Positions 1 through 7,654 of a stretch of DNA of 54,213 bases are shown here, one piece after another. Every line of letters begins with the position of its first letter. Position 1 is the first letter of the stretch. This DNA comes from Clostridiaceae bacterium (GTDB lineage: Bacteria; Bacillota; Clostridia; Oscillospirales; Butyricicoccaceae): assembly GCA_009911355.1 (NCBI GenBank), contig QXXE01000022.1, positions 1 through 54,213 on the forward strand, given 5' to 3'. The translations under genes and the position numbers were made by a program. The notes under the pieces were generated by a model that ran no database searches, was not told the origin of the DNA, and saw only the letters and a program-made list of their open reading frames with translations.

Positions 1-425
1 GCCTTTTGTGAGTCCAATAGCTTTATTCTCTCTTTTTTTCCCCACCGTTTGAACTCTCGTGAACTTTAACGCAAGTGGAATCCATACGCAGATTCTCCGT
101 ATCAGCTTCTGTATTTAGTTCGGAAAAGATACGTTCCCAGATGCCATCATCCCGCCACTTTATAAAACGGGCATAAACACTTTGCCACGGGCCGTAGCGC
201 AATGGAAGCTGCCTCCATTGCGCCCCGCTGTGATTCATCCAGAGCATCCCGTTCAGCATCGTCCGGTTATCTTTCCTGGGGCGTCCTTTCTTCCCCGTGT
301 ATTCCGGCGGGAGCAGAGGCTGAATTCGCTTCCATTGTTCTTCTGTAATTTCGTAGCTGTCATACTTATCCATACATTTATGATACCACACGCTTTCTTT
401 TTGTGCAACTTTTATTTTTCAAACA
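1..425 (-). mobile_element. IS5-family insertion sequence, 5' part (cut by window edge)
   Basis: The window opens inside an insertion sequence whose transposase reads leftward and leaves the window. The inner end lies somewhere between the transposase start at 373 and the first recognisable helicase codons at about 435; I could not fix the terminal inverted repeat, so the right boundary is approximate. The element removed the 5' part of a recQ-like gene that resumes immediately after it, so it is either an insertion into that gene or the edge of an IS-mediated deletion. Confidence 0.7.
23..373 (-). CDS. IS5-family transposase, first ORF (orfA)
   Basis: This 116-aa protein starts MDKYDSYEITEEQW, followed by a GRPRKDNR stretch and a GAQWRQLP motif. 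That is the N-terminal DNA-binding half typical of IS5/IS427-type transposases (DUF4096). It ends after DSTCVKVHESS at a lysine-rich stretch. On the coding strand, seven A residues (plus-strand T7 at 33-39) lie just before the stop. The other frame stays open across them and continues with KAIGLTKG, the usual start of the catalytic second ORF. This fits the programmed frameshifting known for this IS group. The DDE catalytic half would lie outside the window. I chose the start at 373 because the family normally begins with this MDKY-like sequence; an upstream in-frame ATG at 391 is possible. Confidence 0.85.
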   Translation of the reverse strand: MDKYDSYEITEEQWKRIQPLLPPEYTGKKGRPRKDNRTMLNGMLWMNHSGAQWRQLPLRYGPWQSVYARFIKWRDDGIWERIFSELNTEADTENLRMDSTCVKVHESSNGGEKKRE

Positions 426-434
426 AGGCCTAGC

Positions 435-1205
435 AACCTCCCTAAACGACCGATAGTGGCTGCTTTCACGGCTACGGCAACACGACGCGACCGTCGCACC
501 ATCATTCGAAGTCTCAAAATGGAGAATATGACTGTTTGTGTGTCGCCGATCAGACACAAGAACTTAAATCTGTGGATAAAGCGAGTGGATGTGAAGGCGA
601 AGAAGGAGAAAACGGAGGCTGTTTGGCGCGGCAAGCGCCGAATGGTGGAAAGCGCACTTCGAGAATGGAACGGCGATGGTTCGGTAATATTATACTGCCC
701 GACGGTGAAGGATGTAAAACGCCTGCACCGTTGGCTGAAAGCTAAGGACTGGAAGGCAGTGAATCATCATGGAAAAATGGCCGATTCAAAGCGTACCGCA
801 TCACAAGCGAAGTTCCTGCAGGGTGATACCAACATCATGGTTGCAACCAACGCCTTCGACCTAGGCATCGACAAACCCGATGTACGGCTTATTATTCATG
901 CCGGGCTGCCTCTGTCGATGGACGGGTATGTGCAGGAGATTGGTCGAGTTGGTCGCGATGGCAAGGCGGCGGATTGCCTTCTGATTTATGCCCTGACGGA
1001 TGTGGCAAAGAACAAAGCGGCCCTTTCGCACGGCGTAAAGAAGAAGCGGCGCAATGAAGCCATGAAGCGATTGAACGCCTTGAATACTCTTGCGCGGTCA
1101 AAAAAGTGCATTGGGAAAGAGATGAAACGCTATTTTGGTGAAAAATCAGGCTAGAAATGCGGAAATTGCTGCATTTGCAAGCAGAAGAGGTATAAAAAAG
1201 ATTAG
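435..1205 (+). pseudogene. RecQ-like ATP-dependent DNA helicase, truncated remnant
   Basis: The frame opens with NLPKRPIVAAFTATATRRD, the RecQ motif III region. It then shows the second RecA-like domain: SVILYCPTVKDVKRL, then HGKMADSKR, then NIMVATNAFDLGIDKPDVR, and finally a motif VI of the form QEIGRVGRDG. All of the first RecA domain, with the Walker A and DEAH motifs, is missing because the IS at 1-425 replaces it. At the other end, CIGKEMKRYFGE is the start of the RecQ zinc module, but a TAG stop at 1152-1154 interrupts it. Reading on in the same frame gives KCGNCCIC, the remaining zinc cysteines, before a second stop at 1203. The gene is therefore broken at both ends and cannot encode a working helicase. 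RecQ-like helicases occur as cargo of conjugative elements, which fits the recombinase next door. Confidence 0.8.
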
Positions 1206-1236
1206 TTTGTGAAACAATCAGAATGGAGGAATTAAC

Positions 1237-1413
1237 ATGTTTAATGAAAAATTTAACCAAAGGTCCGTTGCCGCAGTTTACGAGTTTAACGGCATACACT
1301 ATGAGGTCAGCCGAGCGTTCGCGGAGGCAGTCCCCTTGCGCGAACTGCTCAAGCGAGAAATTGCTGAGACTATCGCTCGAAACCCGCCAGTTGACCAAGC
1401 AGCCAATCTTTGA
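1237..1413 (+). CDS. Small hypothetical protein, 58 aa
   Basis: A strong ribosome binding site (GGAGGA, 1225-1230) precedes an ATG at 1237. The product begins MFNEKFNQRSVAAVYEFNG and has a charged, probably helical second half with LRELLKREIAETIA. It ends 47 bp before the serine recombinase start, in the same direction, so the two are probably co-transcribed. I do not recognise the family. Position and size would suit an element-encoded regulator or recombination-directionality factor, but that is inference from context only. Confidence 0.55.
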   Translation: MFNEKFNQRSVAAVYEFNGIHYEVSRAFAEAVPLRELLKREIAETIARNPPVDQAANL

Positions 1414-1460
1414 TACAATTAAGGTTGTAAGCAGGATTGGCCACCGAAAGGAGAAACGCC

Positions 1461-3140
1461 ATGCAGCCAATCCAATCTCCGGAGTTTGCTTCCCCACTTG
1501 TAGCCTACGGATACGCTCGCCTATCTCGCGAGGAAGCAACCGCCAATCTTTCCGCCAGTATTGAAAACCAAATGCAATACCTGCGTGATTACTGCACATC
1601 AAGCCAAATCGTTTTGTTGGACATCTTTGTGGACGATGGATATTCCGGATCGAATTTTGATCGTCCGGGATTCAAAAAGCTGATTGCAGCGCTTGAAACC
1701 GGTAAAGCCAACATGGTAATCACAAAAGATTTGTCACGTCTTGGCCGTGATATGCGAGAGTCCAGCTACTATGCAGAGGAGTACTTCCCCGAACATGGAA
1801 TCCTTTATCTGGGGTTAGGTGACAATTTCAGCTCGGCGAACAACAATCCCTTTGCACCATTGCAGTTCGCAGTCAACGAAGTCATGCTGCGACAGACTTC
1901 ACAAAAGATCAAAATGGTACTCAACAACAAAAAGGCCAACGGCCAGTATTGCTGTGCCGCGCCATATGGCTACAAGAAGAACCACGAAACCAGCAGACTG
2001 ATACCGGACGAACTGTCCGCCCCGATCGTCCAGCGCATTTTTGAGATGGCCGCGAATGGCAATTCTACACGGGAAATATGTCGTGTCTTGAACGGTGAAG
2101 GGATTATTCCTCCGCTCAAATTCAAGGCACTCTATCGTGCAGGGTTCTCAGCAAAGGGAATGCAGCGGCTTTCGGATGAATGGTTCAATACGACGGTTGT
2201 ACGCATCCTGCGAAACGAGGTTTATCTTGGGCACACGATGTTGAACAAGACAATTAAGCCATCGCTGAAGTCTAAAAAGAAACTGCCGCAGGAACGAAGC
2301 AAATGGACGGTCACTCGCAATACTCATCCGCCGCTTGTTTCCGAAGCACTGTTCGAAAAAGCACAGCGAAATTTAGGTTATCTGCGCAAGCACATGGAGG
2401 ACAACCCGCGAATCCGTAAAAGTATTTTCAACGGTCTGATTCACTGTGGCAAATGCGGCGGCACAATGTGTTCCTGTGGCACAACGTATAGAGGTGAGCG
2501 GGAGAAATACTGGTATTTGTCGTGCGGCTACAGCCATTCCAGCAAAGGCTGCGGCAAAAGCCGGATTCGTTACCGCGATTTATGCGAATTGATTCGACGC
2601 GATTTGAATGCAGTTATTGACGCGTCGGAAGAAGATTTTGACCGTCTGGTGCAGGAAGCTATCAACGCTACTTCGACAGACGCAGAGGATGATTCCGCTG
2701 AAAGCCTAGCACATGCAGAGGCCCGCTTGAAGGAAATCGATGCAACTATCCGCAAACTGTACACTGATTCAGTAGCCGGGCGTATCAGTGACCGAACACT
2801 TGCGTCACTGATTCCGGATTTGGAAGATGAGGCGGAAGGTTTGCGGGCGCTAATCAGCACGATCCAGCAACAGCATGCACCCATCCGCTCCTTGGAAGAA
2901 CGATACAACAAATTTTACGAAACAGCAAAACACTTCCGCCATATCGAAACGCTAACCCGCGAGATTGTGGAGGCCTTTATTGATCACATTGAAGTGTATC
3001 CAAAGCAGCTTGCTGAAGGTTATCAGATCGCTATGCCGACCGTCCCCGCAACTCAAAAGGTGGTCATTCGCTACAAATTCATTGGTGAGCGGCCCCAGCT
3101 GTGCTCACAGGCACCTGCCGATATGCTTACCAGCAGCTAG
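1461..3140 (+). CDS. Large serine recombinase (site-specific integrase)
   Basis: This 559-aa protein has the full layout of a large serine recombinase. The N-terminal resolvase domain contains YGYARLSREE, with Ser22 as the probable nucleophile, and KDLSRLGRDMRES. A 'recombinase' DNA-binding domain follows at roughly 170-300. A zinc ribbon comes next, with C-x2-C at 329/332 and further cysteines at 355 and 364. The C-terminal part is coiled-coil-rich and rearranges DNA between attachment sites. The ATG at 1461 is preferred over the TTG at 1437 because AAAGGAG lies just upstream of it. The gene ends 13 bp before a fragment of a spore-protein gene, as expected when the integrase sits at one end of its element next to the att junction. 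It probably catalysed integration of an element extending left of the window. Confidence 0.92.
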   Translation: MQPIQSPEFASPLVAYGYARLSREEATANLSASIENQMQYLRDYCTSSQIVLLDIFVDDGYSGSNFDRPGFKKLIAALETGKANMVITKDLSRLGRDMRESSYYAEEYFPEHGILYLGLGDNFSSANNNPFAPLQFAVNEVMLRQTSQKIKMVLNNKKANGQYCCAAPYGYKKNHETSRLIPDELSAPIVQRIFEMAANGNSTREICRVLNGEGIIPPLKFKALYRAGFSAKGMQRLSDEWFNTTVVRILRNEVYLGHTMLNKTIKPSLKSKKKLPQERSKWTVTRNTHPPLVSEALFEKAQRNLGYLRKHMEDNPRIRKSIFNGLIHCGKCGGTMCSCGTTYRGEREKYWYLSCGYSHSSKGCGKSRIRYRDLCELIRRDLNAVIDASEEDFDRLVQEAINATSTDAEDDSAESLAHAEARLKEIDATIRKLYTDSVAGRISDRTLASLIPDLEDEAEGLRALISTIQQQHAPIRSLEERYNKFYETAKHFRHIETLTREIVEAFIDHIEVYPKQLAEGYQIAMPTVPATQKVVIRYKFIGERPQLCSQAPADMLTSS

Positions 3141-3153
3141 TCTGTCTTTTTGA

Positions 3154-3354
3154 GGCAATGTTGCTGCGACAGAGGTTGGCGTAAACCTCAAGGAAGGCTA
3201 CAACGGCGACCTGACTTCCCGTCAGGCGGGCTCGGTCGGCGGTCAGATGGTCAAGAAAATGATACCCATACGAACTATAAGCTTTGAACGTCCTGTCCGC
3301 ACAGCCGCAGGACATAAGCAGCGGGTTGAATATCGGGTTAAACTTACCGTTTAG
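3154..3354 (+). pseudogene. Alpha/beta-type small acid-soluble spore protein, C-terminal remnant
   Basis: Translated from 3154, the frame reads AATEVGVNLKEGYNGDLTS, then RQAGSVGGQMVKKMI. This matches the conserved C-terminal DNA-binding half of alpha/beta-type SASPs, which coat spore DNA. A stop codon lies directly upstream in frame, there is no start, and the N-terminal half is absent. After MVKKMI (to 3264) the normal short charged tail is replaced by unrelated sequence running to a stop at 3352. The fragment begins 13 bp after the serine recombinase stop, so the gene was probably the integration target. Because the tail is also abnormal, I read this as a decayed remnant rather than an intact half-gene. 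Confidence 0.75.
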
Positions 3355-3540
3355 AGCAATCATCAAAAACATCAGAGCGTGTTTACATAAATACATCAGC
3401 AATCAGAGCAAAGCAGACGGCTGAACCCTATTTTCAAAGGCTTTTTGCGTTTTTCCGCACTGACAATCCGGTTTCTTCGGGCGAACGAAGGAATACGGCC
3501 TCATTCCCCTCTTTTGGCGCAACCCTTCTTTCATGATTTT

Positions 3541-3577
3541 GCGGCCTACCTGGTTGATCCCCATGCAGGCCGCTTTT
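3541..3577 (+). terminator. Possible rho-independent terminator
   Basis: GCGGCCT (3541-3547) pairs with AGGCCGC (3567-3573), followed by TTTT. The loop is long, so this is a weak call. It shares its stem sequence with the hairpin at 3588-3622. Confidence 0.3.
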
Positions 3578-3587
3578 CGACAGACTA

Positions 3588-3622
3588 AGGCCGCAGAGTT
3601 CCCACCCTGCGGCCTATTTTTT
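3588..3622 (+). terminator. Rho-independent terminator, possibly bidirectional
   Basis: A 9-bp stem, AGGCCGCAG (3588-3596) with CTGCGGCCT (3607-3615), is followed by TATTTTTT on the plus strand. It lies directly beyond the stop codon of the minus-strand gene that ends at 3621, so it may also end that operon. Apart from this and the hairpin at 3541, I see nothing in 3355-3620. Confidence 0.6.
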
Positions 3623-4520
3623 AATCAATAATGCCTAATTCGCGAAGGTACTGCAAATTCCGCTTAGCTGACGCGAACGCCTGCGCATTGGTCGCACGCG
3701 GCATATCCGACTCAACGACGGCGATCCCAGAGAACCCAATGTCCTCTATCACGCGGCGGATCTCACCAAAATCAATGATCCCGTCGGGAATGTCGCACAT
3801 CACATTGATATCAAACGCAGTATCCGAATCCAAATGCTCATCCATGACCTTCTGGAACACGCTGCCATCGACCTGCTTAAAGTGCAGATAGGCAATGCGC
3901 TCCGCAAAACGCCGCATAAAGGCAGGCGCGGAAGGCTCCTCAGGCTTACCGTTGCCATTGGCATAGGAATGGTGCCCCGTATCAAAGCACAAATCCAGCC
4001 CAGTAAAATCCATCAGGCGCTCAATCTCATTTTCGTATTCGATCATCGTCTTGACATGAGGATGGTAAACAACATCAATACCAAACTCATTTTTTGTGTA
4101 CTCGCCCATATCCTTCACTTTTTGGAGGAACGCGTCCCACTCCTGCGCGGTCAGCGACTGTTTTTTCTCGCTGTATTTTCCCACGTCGGACTCGTCCATC
4201 GTAACAAGATATTTAGCGCCCAGAGCCTGCAAGCGGCGGCAAAGAGCCTCCACGCGCGGGCGGAAATGGGCAAACGCAGCCCCCTGATCAAAGGCATAGC
4301 AGGCCGTCCCGGCACAGACGGACAGCCCGCGCCGTTCCAGCTCCTCGCGCAGCCTTCCCTCGTCGGTGGGAAGATACCCGTCGGGGCCGAGCTCCAACGC
4401 CTGATACCCCGCTTCCGCAGCCTGATCCAAAAACAGCTCCCACGGCGTACCGGAGGGCGTGCCGTCGGCATACCATACGCCCCAAGAGCAGGGCGCAGTT
4501 GCAATTTTTACTTTTCCCAT
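3621..4520 (-). CDS. Sugar phosphate isomerase/epimerase, IolE-like
   Basis: The 299-aa product is a xylose-isomerase-like TIM barrel (AP endonuclease 2 fold). It opens with IATAPCSWGVWYADG; the PCSWGVW motif is characteristic of IolE, 2-keto-myo-inositol dehydratase. Probable metal and substrate residues occur in VVYHPHVKT, CFDTGHHSYANG, AYLHFKQVDG and AVVESDM, the usual positions in this fold. GGGAGGGAG precedes the ATG. The gene lies 4 bp after a Gfo/Idh/MocA dehydrogenase in one operon, and such pairs are common in inositol and rare-sugar catabolism. Family membership is firm. The substrate is not: no other iol genes are visible, so inosose dehydration is only one option. Confidence 0.85.
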   Translation of the reverse strand: MGKVKIATAPCSWGVWYADGTPSGTPWELFLDQAAEAGYQALELGPDGYLPTDEGRLREELERRGLSVCAGTACYAFDQGAAFAHFRPRVEALCRRLQALGAKYLVTMDESDVGKYSEKKQSLTAQEWDAFLQKVKDMGEYTKNEFGIDVVYHPHVKTMIEYENEIERLMDFTGLDLCFDTGHHSYANGNGKPEEPSAPAFMRRFAERIAYLHFKQVDGSVFQKVMDEHLDSDTAFDINVMCDIPDGIIDFGEIRRVIEDIGFSGIAVVESDMPRATNAQAFASAKRNLQYLRELGIID

Positions 4521-4524
4521 TTTC

Positions 4525-5607
4525 TTACTCCCTCCCCATTACGCGCACGATCTCCTGAAACAGCGCGAGGTCAGGACGCGCATCCTCAAGAGTTGTCTTC
4601 GGCTGGACACCGGTCTGAATGCATTCCGCAAACTGCCGAAGCTCGGTCTGAAACGCATCGTGGAAATCGGGGCCATAGCAGGTAGTTTTGGTATCGCTGC
4701 CAGTCGATTCCGTCACATGCACCGCAGCGGGCTGATAGCGCAGATACGGCGTTTCATATTTAATATGTACCTTCCGGGTCTTCTGGAAAATCTCAATCGC
4801 AGCGTCAAACTGCACGATATCCTGATTGTTGACCAGTTCATAGGTGCCAAGAAAACCGCCCTCAAACTCCATAACCACGACAACCTGCTCACCGCCGCAT
4901 GCAGTTGAAACCGAATGGATTTTTGTGGGCGCGCCGAACAGCTCGCGCACAGCTGCAAACGAGTGGCAGCCAAGCCCGGTCATCATCTGATATGTCTTGC
5001 GCTGCTCATCGGACGCATCCGCACCGATTGCAAGGTCAAGCTGCGCACGGCGGCGCTCTCCGCTCTCGCGGATGGCTTCGGCGGGCACGTCCTTCGGGCA
5101 GAAGGGCTGGCGGGTCTGACCAACAAAGAACGGGGCTTCCAGAATAATATCCCTGAAACGGAGGTATTCTGTTTTCATCGGTGTTTCATTCAAAATTTCT
5201 TTCGCCTTGAGGAAGGGGCCCGCATACCGGCGCATATAGCCGACCATTGCGATCTGCTGCGGATGCTGTTTTTTCAGCTCGATCAGCTCTTCCAGCTCCT
5301 GCGGGCAAAGCGTCACTGGCTTTTCAATAAACACATGTTTGCCGCATTCCAGTGCTTTTTTCGCATATTCCCCATGATACTGGTCGGGGGAAAGAACCAA
5401 AACCGCGTCAATATCCGCTTTTTCAATCATTTCCTTTGCATTGACCCAACCCTCGGGAATATTATATTTTTTCTGCACGAACGATACCAGCGACGGCGAA
5501 ATATCAGACACCGCTGTCACTTCATAAATATCATACAAGTCGCTCAGGATTGGCAGGTGCATGCACTGGGAAACCTCGCCCAATCCGATCACTCCAATTT
5601 TAATCAT
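4525..5607 (-). CDS. Gfo/Idh/MocA-family NAD(P)-dependent oxidoreductase
   Basis: The 360-aa product has an N-terminal Rossmann fold starting MIKIGVIGLGEVSQCMHLP. It carries VLVLSPDQYHGEYAKKAL, and EKPVTL with the lysine usual in the family's substrate-binding EKP motif. The C-terminal alpha/beta domain is at about 130-350. The ATG at 5607 is chosen because GGAAGGAG sits just upstream. Members oxidise or reduce sugars and inositols with NAD(P). The operon partner is an IolE-like isomerase, and a LacI-type regulator is transcribed divergently from the same intergenic region, so control by a sugar or inositol ligand is likely. Confidence 0.88.
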   Translation of the reverse strand: MIKIGVIGLGEVSQCMHLPILSDLYDIYEVTAVSDISPSLVSFVQKKYNIPEGWVNAKEMIEKADIDAVLVLSPDQYHGEYAKKALECGKHVFIEKPVTLCPQELEELIELKKQHPQQIAMVGYMRRYAGPFLKAKEILNETPMKTEYLRFRDIILEAPFFVGQTRQPFCPKDVPAEAIRESGERRRAQLDLAIGADASDEQRKTYQMMTGLGCHSFAAVRELFGAPTKIHSVSTACGGEQVVVVMEFEGGFLGTYELVNNQDIVQFDAAIEIFQKTRKVHIKYETPYLRYQPAAVHVTESTGSDTKTTCYGPDFHDAFQTELRQFAECIQTGVQPKTTLEDARPDLALFQEIVRVMGRE

Positions 5608-5733
5608 AAACGCTCCTTCCCTGACGGTCTGTTTCTTTTTGTTTCCTAAATCAGGAACACTCCAGCAGGCCAAAGCGCATATGGGACGCGAGGTGTGTCG
5701 GCTCCCGCCCCGCGCTTTCCTGCCTGCACCTCT

Positions 5734-5762
5734 ATTATGCCCGAAACAGAAGCGCATTGCAA
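5734..5762 (-). promoter_or_regulatory. Sigma-A-like promoter of the oxidoreductase/isomerase operon
   Basis: On the minus strand TTGCAA (5757-5762) and CATAAT (5734-5739) are separated by 17 bp, about 120 bp upstream of the ATG at 5607. A perfect palindrome, ACAAA-C-TTTGT at 5781-5791, lies just upstream and could be an operator, although it lacks the CG centre usual for LacI-family sites. Confidence 0.5.
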
Positions 5763-5940
5763 TACAGAAACGCCAATGAAACAAACTTTGTAATTTCTGC
5801 CGAACCCCTTTCCAACATCCGCCTAAAGTGGTAAACTATCTATAAACAACACCAGAACCCAAACAGCCCCTCGGCTATCCAGAAAACACGGCCCGACGAA
5901 CCCACGGCGGGCGGCAGCAGCAAACAGAGCCCGTCCCCAT

Positions 5941-6085
5941 CCCGCCCGCAGGCGAGAGAGATGCGCAGCATCTCAGGGTCTGGGGCAAAGCCCCAGCGGG
6001 GTGCAGGGGCGGAGCCCCGCCGCCTGTCCGGCGCGAGGACCGCCCGCCGCGCAGGCGCGGGGGTGCCGGGGCAGAGCCCCGTGAG
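5941..6085. repeat. GC-rich intergenic hairpin repeat, copy 1
   Basis: This copy contains the blocks shared by the family in this window. They are a CCCGCCCGCAGGCG box, a GATGC..GCATCTC hairpin, GGGTCTGGGGC paired with GCCCCAG, and GTGCAGGGGC-GGA-GCCCC. It fills much of the 5608-6124 gap between the divergent operons and separates the LacI-type gene from any promoter further left. Confidence 0.7.
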
Positions 6086-6124
6086 CTGCTGCCGCGCAGG
6101 CTGGAAGAAAGGAACGACCTCCAT

Positions 6125-7114
6125 ATGACGATCCGCGAATTTGCACGCCTGTGCGGCGTGTCCCCTGCCACCGCATCCCGCTTTTTCAGCGGGCAGGGGC
6201 AAATCAGCGAAGAAAAGCGCGCCCTGATTGCCAAAATGGCAAAAAAGACCGGATACCAACCCTCGCAAAGTTATCGAACCCGCCGCCGCCCGCGCAGCGC
6301 ACTGCTGGTAATCGTCCCTGATTTCGAGCACGCGTTTTTCAACAATATGGCAGAGCTGCTGCGGGCCGAAGCTGCCGCCTGCGAACGGCAGCTTGTAGCC
6401 GTGCAGTCAGACGGCACTGCTGACGACGCGCTGCTCGCCATGATCACTGCGCTTGCGCCGCTCGGGGTGATCCTGCTGAGCGACCACCAAAGCGAATCGC
6501 TCGCGGGGGCGCTCATCTGCCGAGGCATCCCGTCGGTACTGTGCGGAGGGCTCCCACTGGGGCGCAAAATTTCAGCGGTACACATTGACAATATGCAGGC
6601 GGCTTATGACGGCGCGCGGTACCTGACGGGACTAGGGCACAAAAAAATCGGCCTTTTAAGCGATGACACCCGAGCAATCAGCTCCGGTTTCCTGCGCATT
6701 ACGGGCTGCCGCCGCGCCCTTGCAGAAGCTGGGCTGCCGCTTGCGGACACGCAGATCGCTTATGGGGAAATGACTTATGACGGAGGCTACCGGGCGATGG
6801 ACAAGCTGCTGGCGCAGTCTCCGGACGTAACGGCGGTTTTCGCTTTTGGTGACGACATGGCGGTGGGGGCAGCGGCGCGGCTTTGGGACGGAGGGCTCCG
6901 GATTCCAGACGATGTTTCACTTCTTGGCTTTGACGACACGACAATCGGCCGGCAGCTGCGTCCTGGGCTTTCGACAATCCGCCAGCCGCGCGAGCAGATT
7001 GCGCGGGCTTGCGTTGCGCATCTTTTACAGCTGGAACATGTGCAGGACATCGAAACGCGCATCCTGCCGCACGAGCTCCTTGTGCGCGACAGCTGCCGCC
7101 GCGTTGAGCGCTGA
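6125..7114 (+). CDS. LacI-family transcriptional regulator
   Basis: This 329-aa regulator has the LacI layout. A helix-turn-helix at residues 2-22 (TIREFARLCGVSPATASRFF) is followed by a hinge region with GYQPSQ. The periplasmic-binding-protein-like effector domain runs from about 60 to 320 and includes GLGHKKIGLL, TAVFAFGDDMAVGAA and DDVSLLGFDD. GAAAGGAA lies 5' of the ATG. It is divergent from the oxidoreductase/isomerase operon and probably controls that operon and itself in response to a sugar or inositol ligand. The ligand cannot be inferred. The C-terminus ends normally, and a bidirectional terminator lies downstream at 7397. Confidence 0.92.
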   Translation: MTIREFARLCGVSPATASRFFSGQGQISEEKRALIAKMAKKTGYQPSQSYRTRRRPRSALLVIVPDFEHAFFNNMAELLRAEAAACERQLVAVQSDGTADDALLAMITALAPLGVILLSDHQSESLAGALICRGIPSVLCGGLPLGRKISAVHIDNMQAAYDGARYLTGLGHKKIGLLSDDTRAISSGFLRITGCRRALAEAGLPLADTQIAYGEMTYDGGYRAMDKLLAQSPDVTAVFAFGDDMAVGAAARLWDGGLRIPDDVSLLGFDDTTIGRQLRPGLSTIRQPREQIARACVAHLLQLEHVQDIETRILPHELLVRDSCRRVER

Positions 7115-7136
7115 GCTTCCGCTCCTGCGCTCTGCG

Positions 7137-7300
7137 CCTACGCGGCGAGCGGCGGGGCTCTGCCCCTGCACCCCGCGCCTACGCGGCGAGCGGCGGGGCT
7201 CTGCCCCTGCACCCTGCGCCTACGCGGCGAGCGGCGGGGCTCTGCCCCTGCACCCTACGCCTACGCGGCGAGCGGCGGGGCTCTGCCCCTGCACCCCGCG
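7137..7300. repeat. Four tandem copies of a 41-bp GC-rich unit
   Basis: Four nearly identical 41-bp units lie head to tail at 7137, 7178, 7219 and 7260. Each begins CCTACGCGGCGAGCGGCGGG and contains the hairpin GGGGCTCTGCCCC followed by TGCACCC. Differences are confined to the last few bases. The unit is a sub-block of the dispersed intergenic repeat family, so this looks like local amplification. Confidence 0.9.
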
Positions 7301-7361
7301 ATTTTTTTGTAAAAAAATCGAGTAAAAACTTCATTACGCCTGCGGGCGGGACGAAGGAATC
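7297..7361. repeat. Tail module of the intergenic repeat family, copy 2
   Basis: The palindrome CGATTTTTTT-GT-AAAAAAATCG is followed by AGTAAAAACTTCAT and then GCCTGCGGGCGGGACGAAGG. The same module recurs at 23529-23590 (inverted), 31880-31945 and 52754-52808. Confidence 0.8.
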
Positions 7362-7396
7362 CAAGGAATCCGTCACAACCACCATATTTATGACAA

Positions 7397-7432
7397 AAAG
7401 CCCTCTTCTGCCACTTGGCAGAAGGGGGCTTT
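7397..7432. terminator. Bidirectional terminator between lacI-type gene and dpaB
   Basis: AAAGCCC-TCTTCTGCC pairs with GGCAGAAG-GGGGCTTT around a four-base loop, with A-rich sequence before it and T/A-rich sequence after. It lies between convergent genes and can serve both. Confidence 0.65.
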
Positions 7433-7485
7433 ATAAAATAAGTTTTTTGAATGAACCAACTCTCCCAGCAACTCGCCGCACTCGA

Positions 7486-7645
7486 TTTTCGAGTGCGGCG
7501 AACTAGAGATGCGGCAGCATCTCGGGGTCTGGGGCAACAGCCCCAGCGGGTGCAGGGCAGCGCCCTGCCGCTGTCCGCGTAGGACGCCCCTCCGGCAAGG
7601 AGCGGGGTGCAGGGGCAGAGCCCCGCCGCTGTCCGCGAAGGACAA
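7486..7645. repeat. GC-rich intergenic hairpin repeat, copy 3
   Basis: This copy contains GAGATGC-GGCA-GCATCTC, then GGGGTCTGGGGC with GCCCCAGC, GTGCAGGGC with GCCCTGC, and two TGTCCGCG..GGAC blocks. It ends just before the dpaB stop codon. With the tandem units and the terminator it accounts for nearly all of the 7115-7654 gap. Confidence 0.7.
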
Positions 7646-7654
7646 AAAGCAGTG

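Larger units (their letters stand above)
1..3153. mobile_element. Right part of an integrative element ending at a SASP gene
   Basis: The helicase remnant, small ORF and large serine recombinase form a block of mobile-element genes. Just after the recombinase stop at 3140, the sequence changes to the internal coding sequence of an alpha/beta-type SASP gene (from 3154). The right att junction should therefore lie between about 3141 and 3165. The left end, the SASP 5' half and the exact core repeat are outside the window, so the extent to the left is unknown. Confidence 0.45.

Noticed and set aside
1152..1154. TAG readthrough or recoding to complete RecQ
   Set aside because: The gene also lacks its whole N-terminal ATPase domain, so simple decay is the better explanation.
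892..1602. Minus-strand open frame of 236 codons
   Set aside because: It runs opposite the helicase remnant, the small ORF and the recombinase start, and shows no protein family signature.
3127..3402. Minus-strand open frame of 91 codons
   Set aside because: It is antisense to the SASP remnant and has no ribosome binding site or family motif.
7137..7300. CRISPR array
   Set aside because: The units are directly adjacent with no spacers, each unit is a hairpin, and there are no cas genes.
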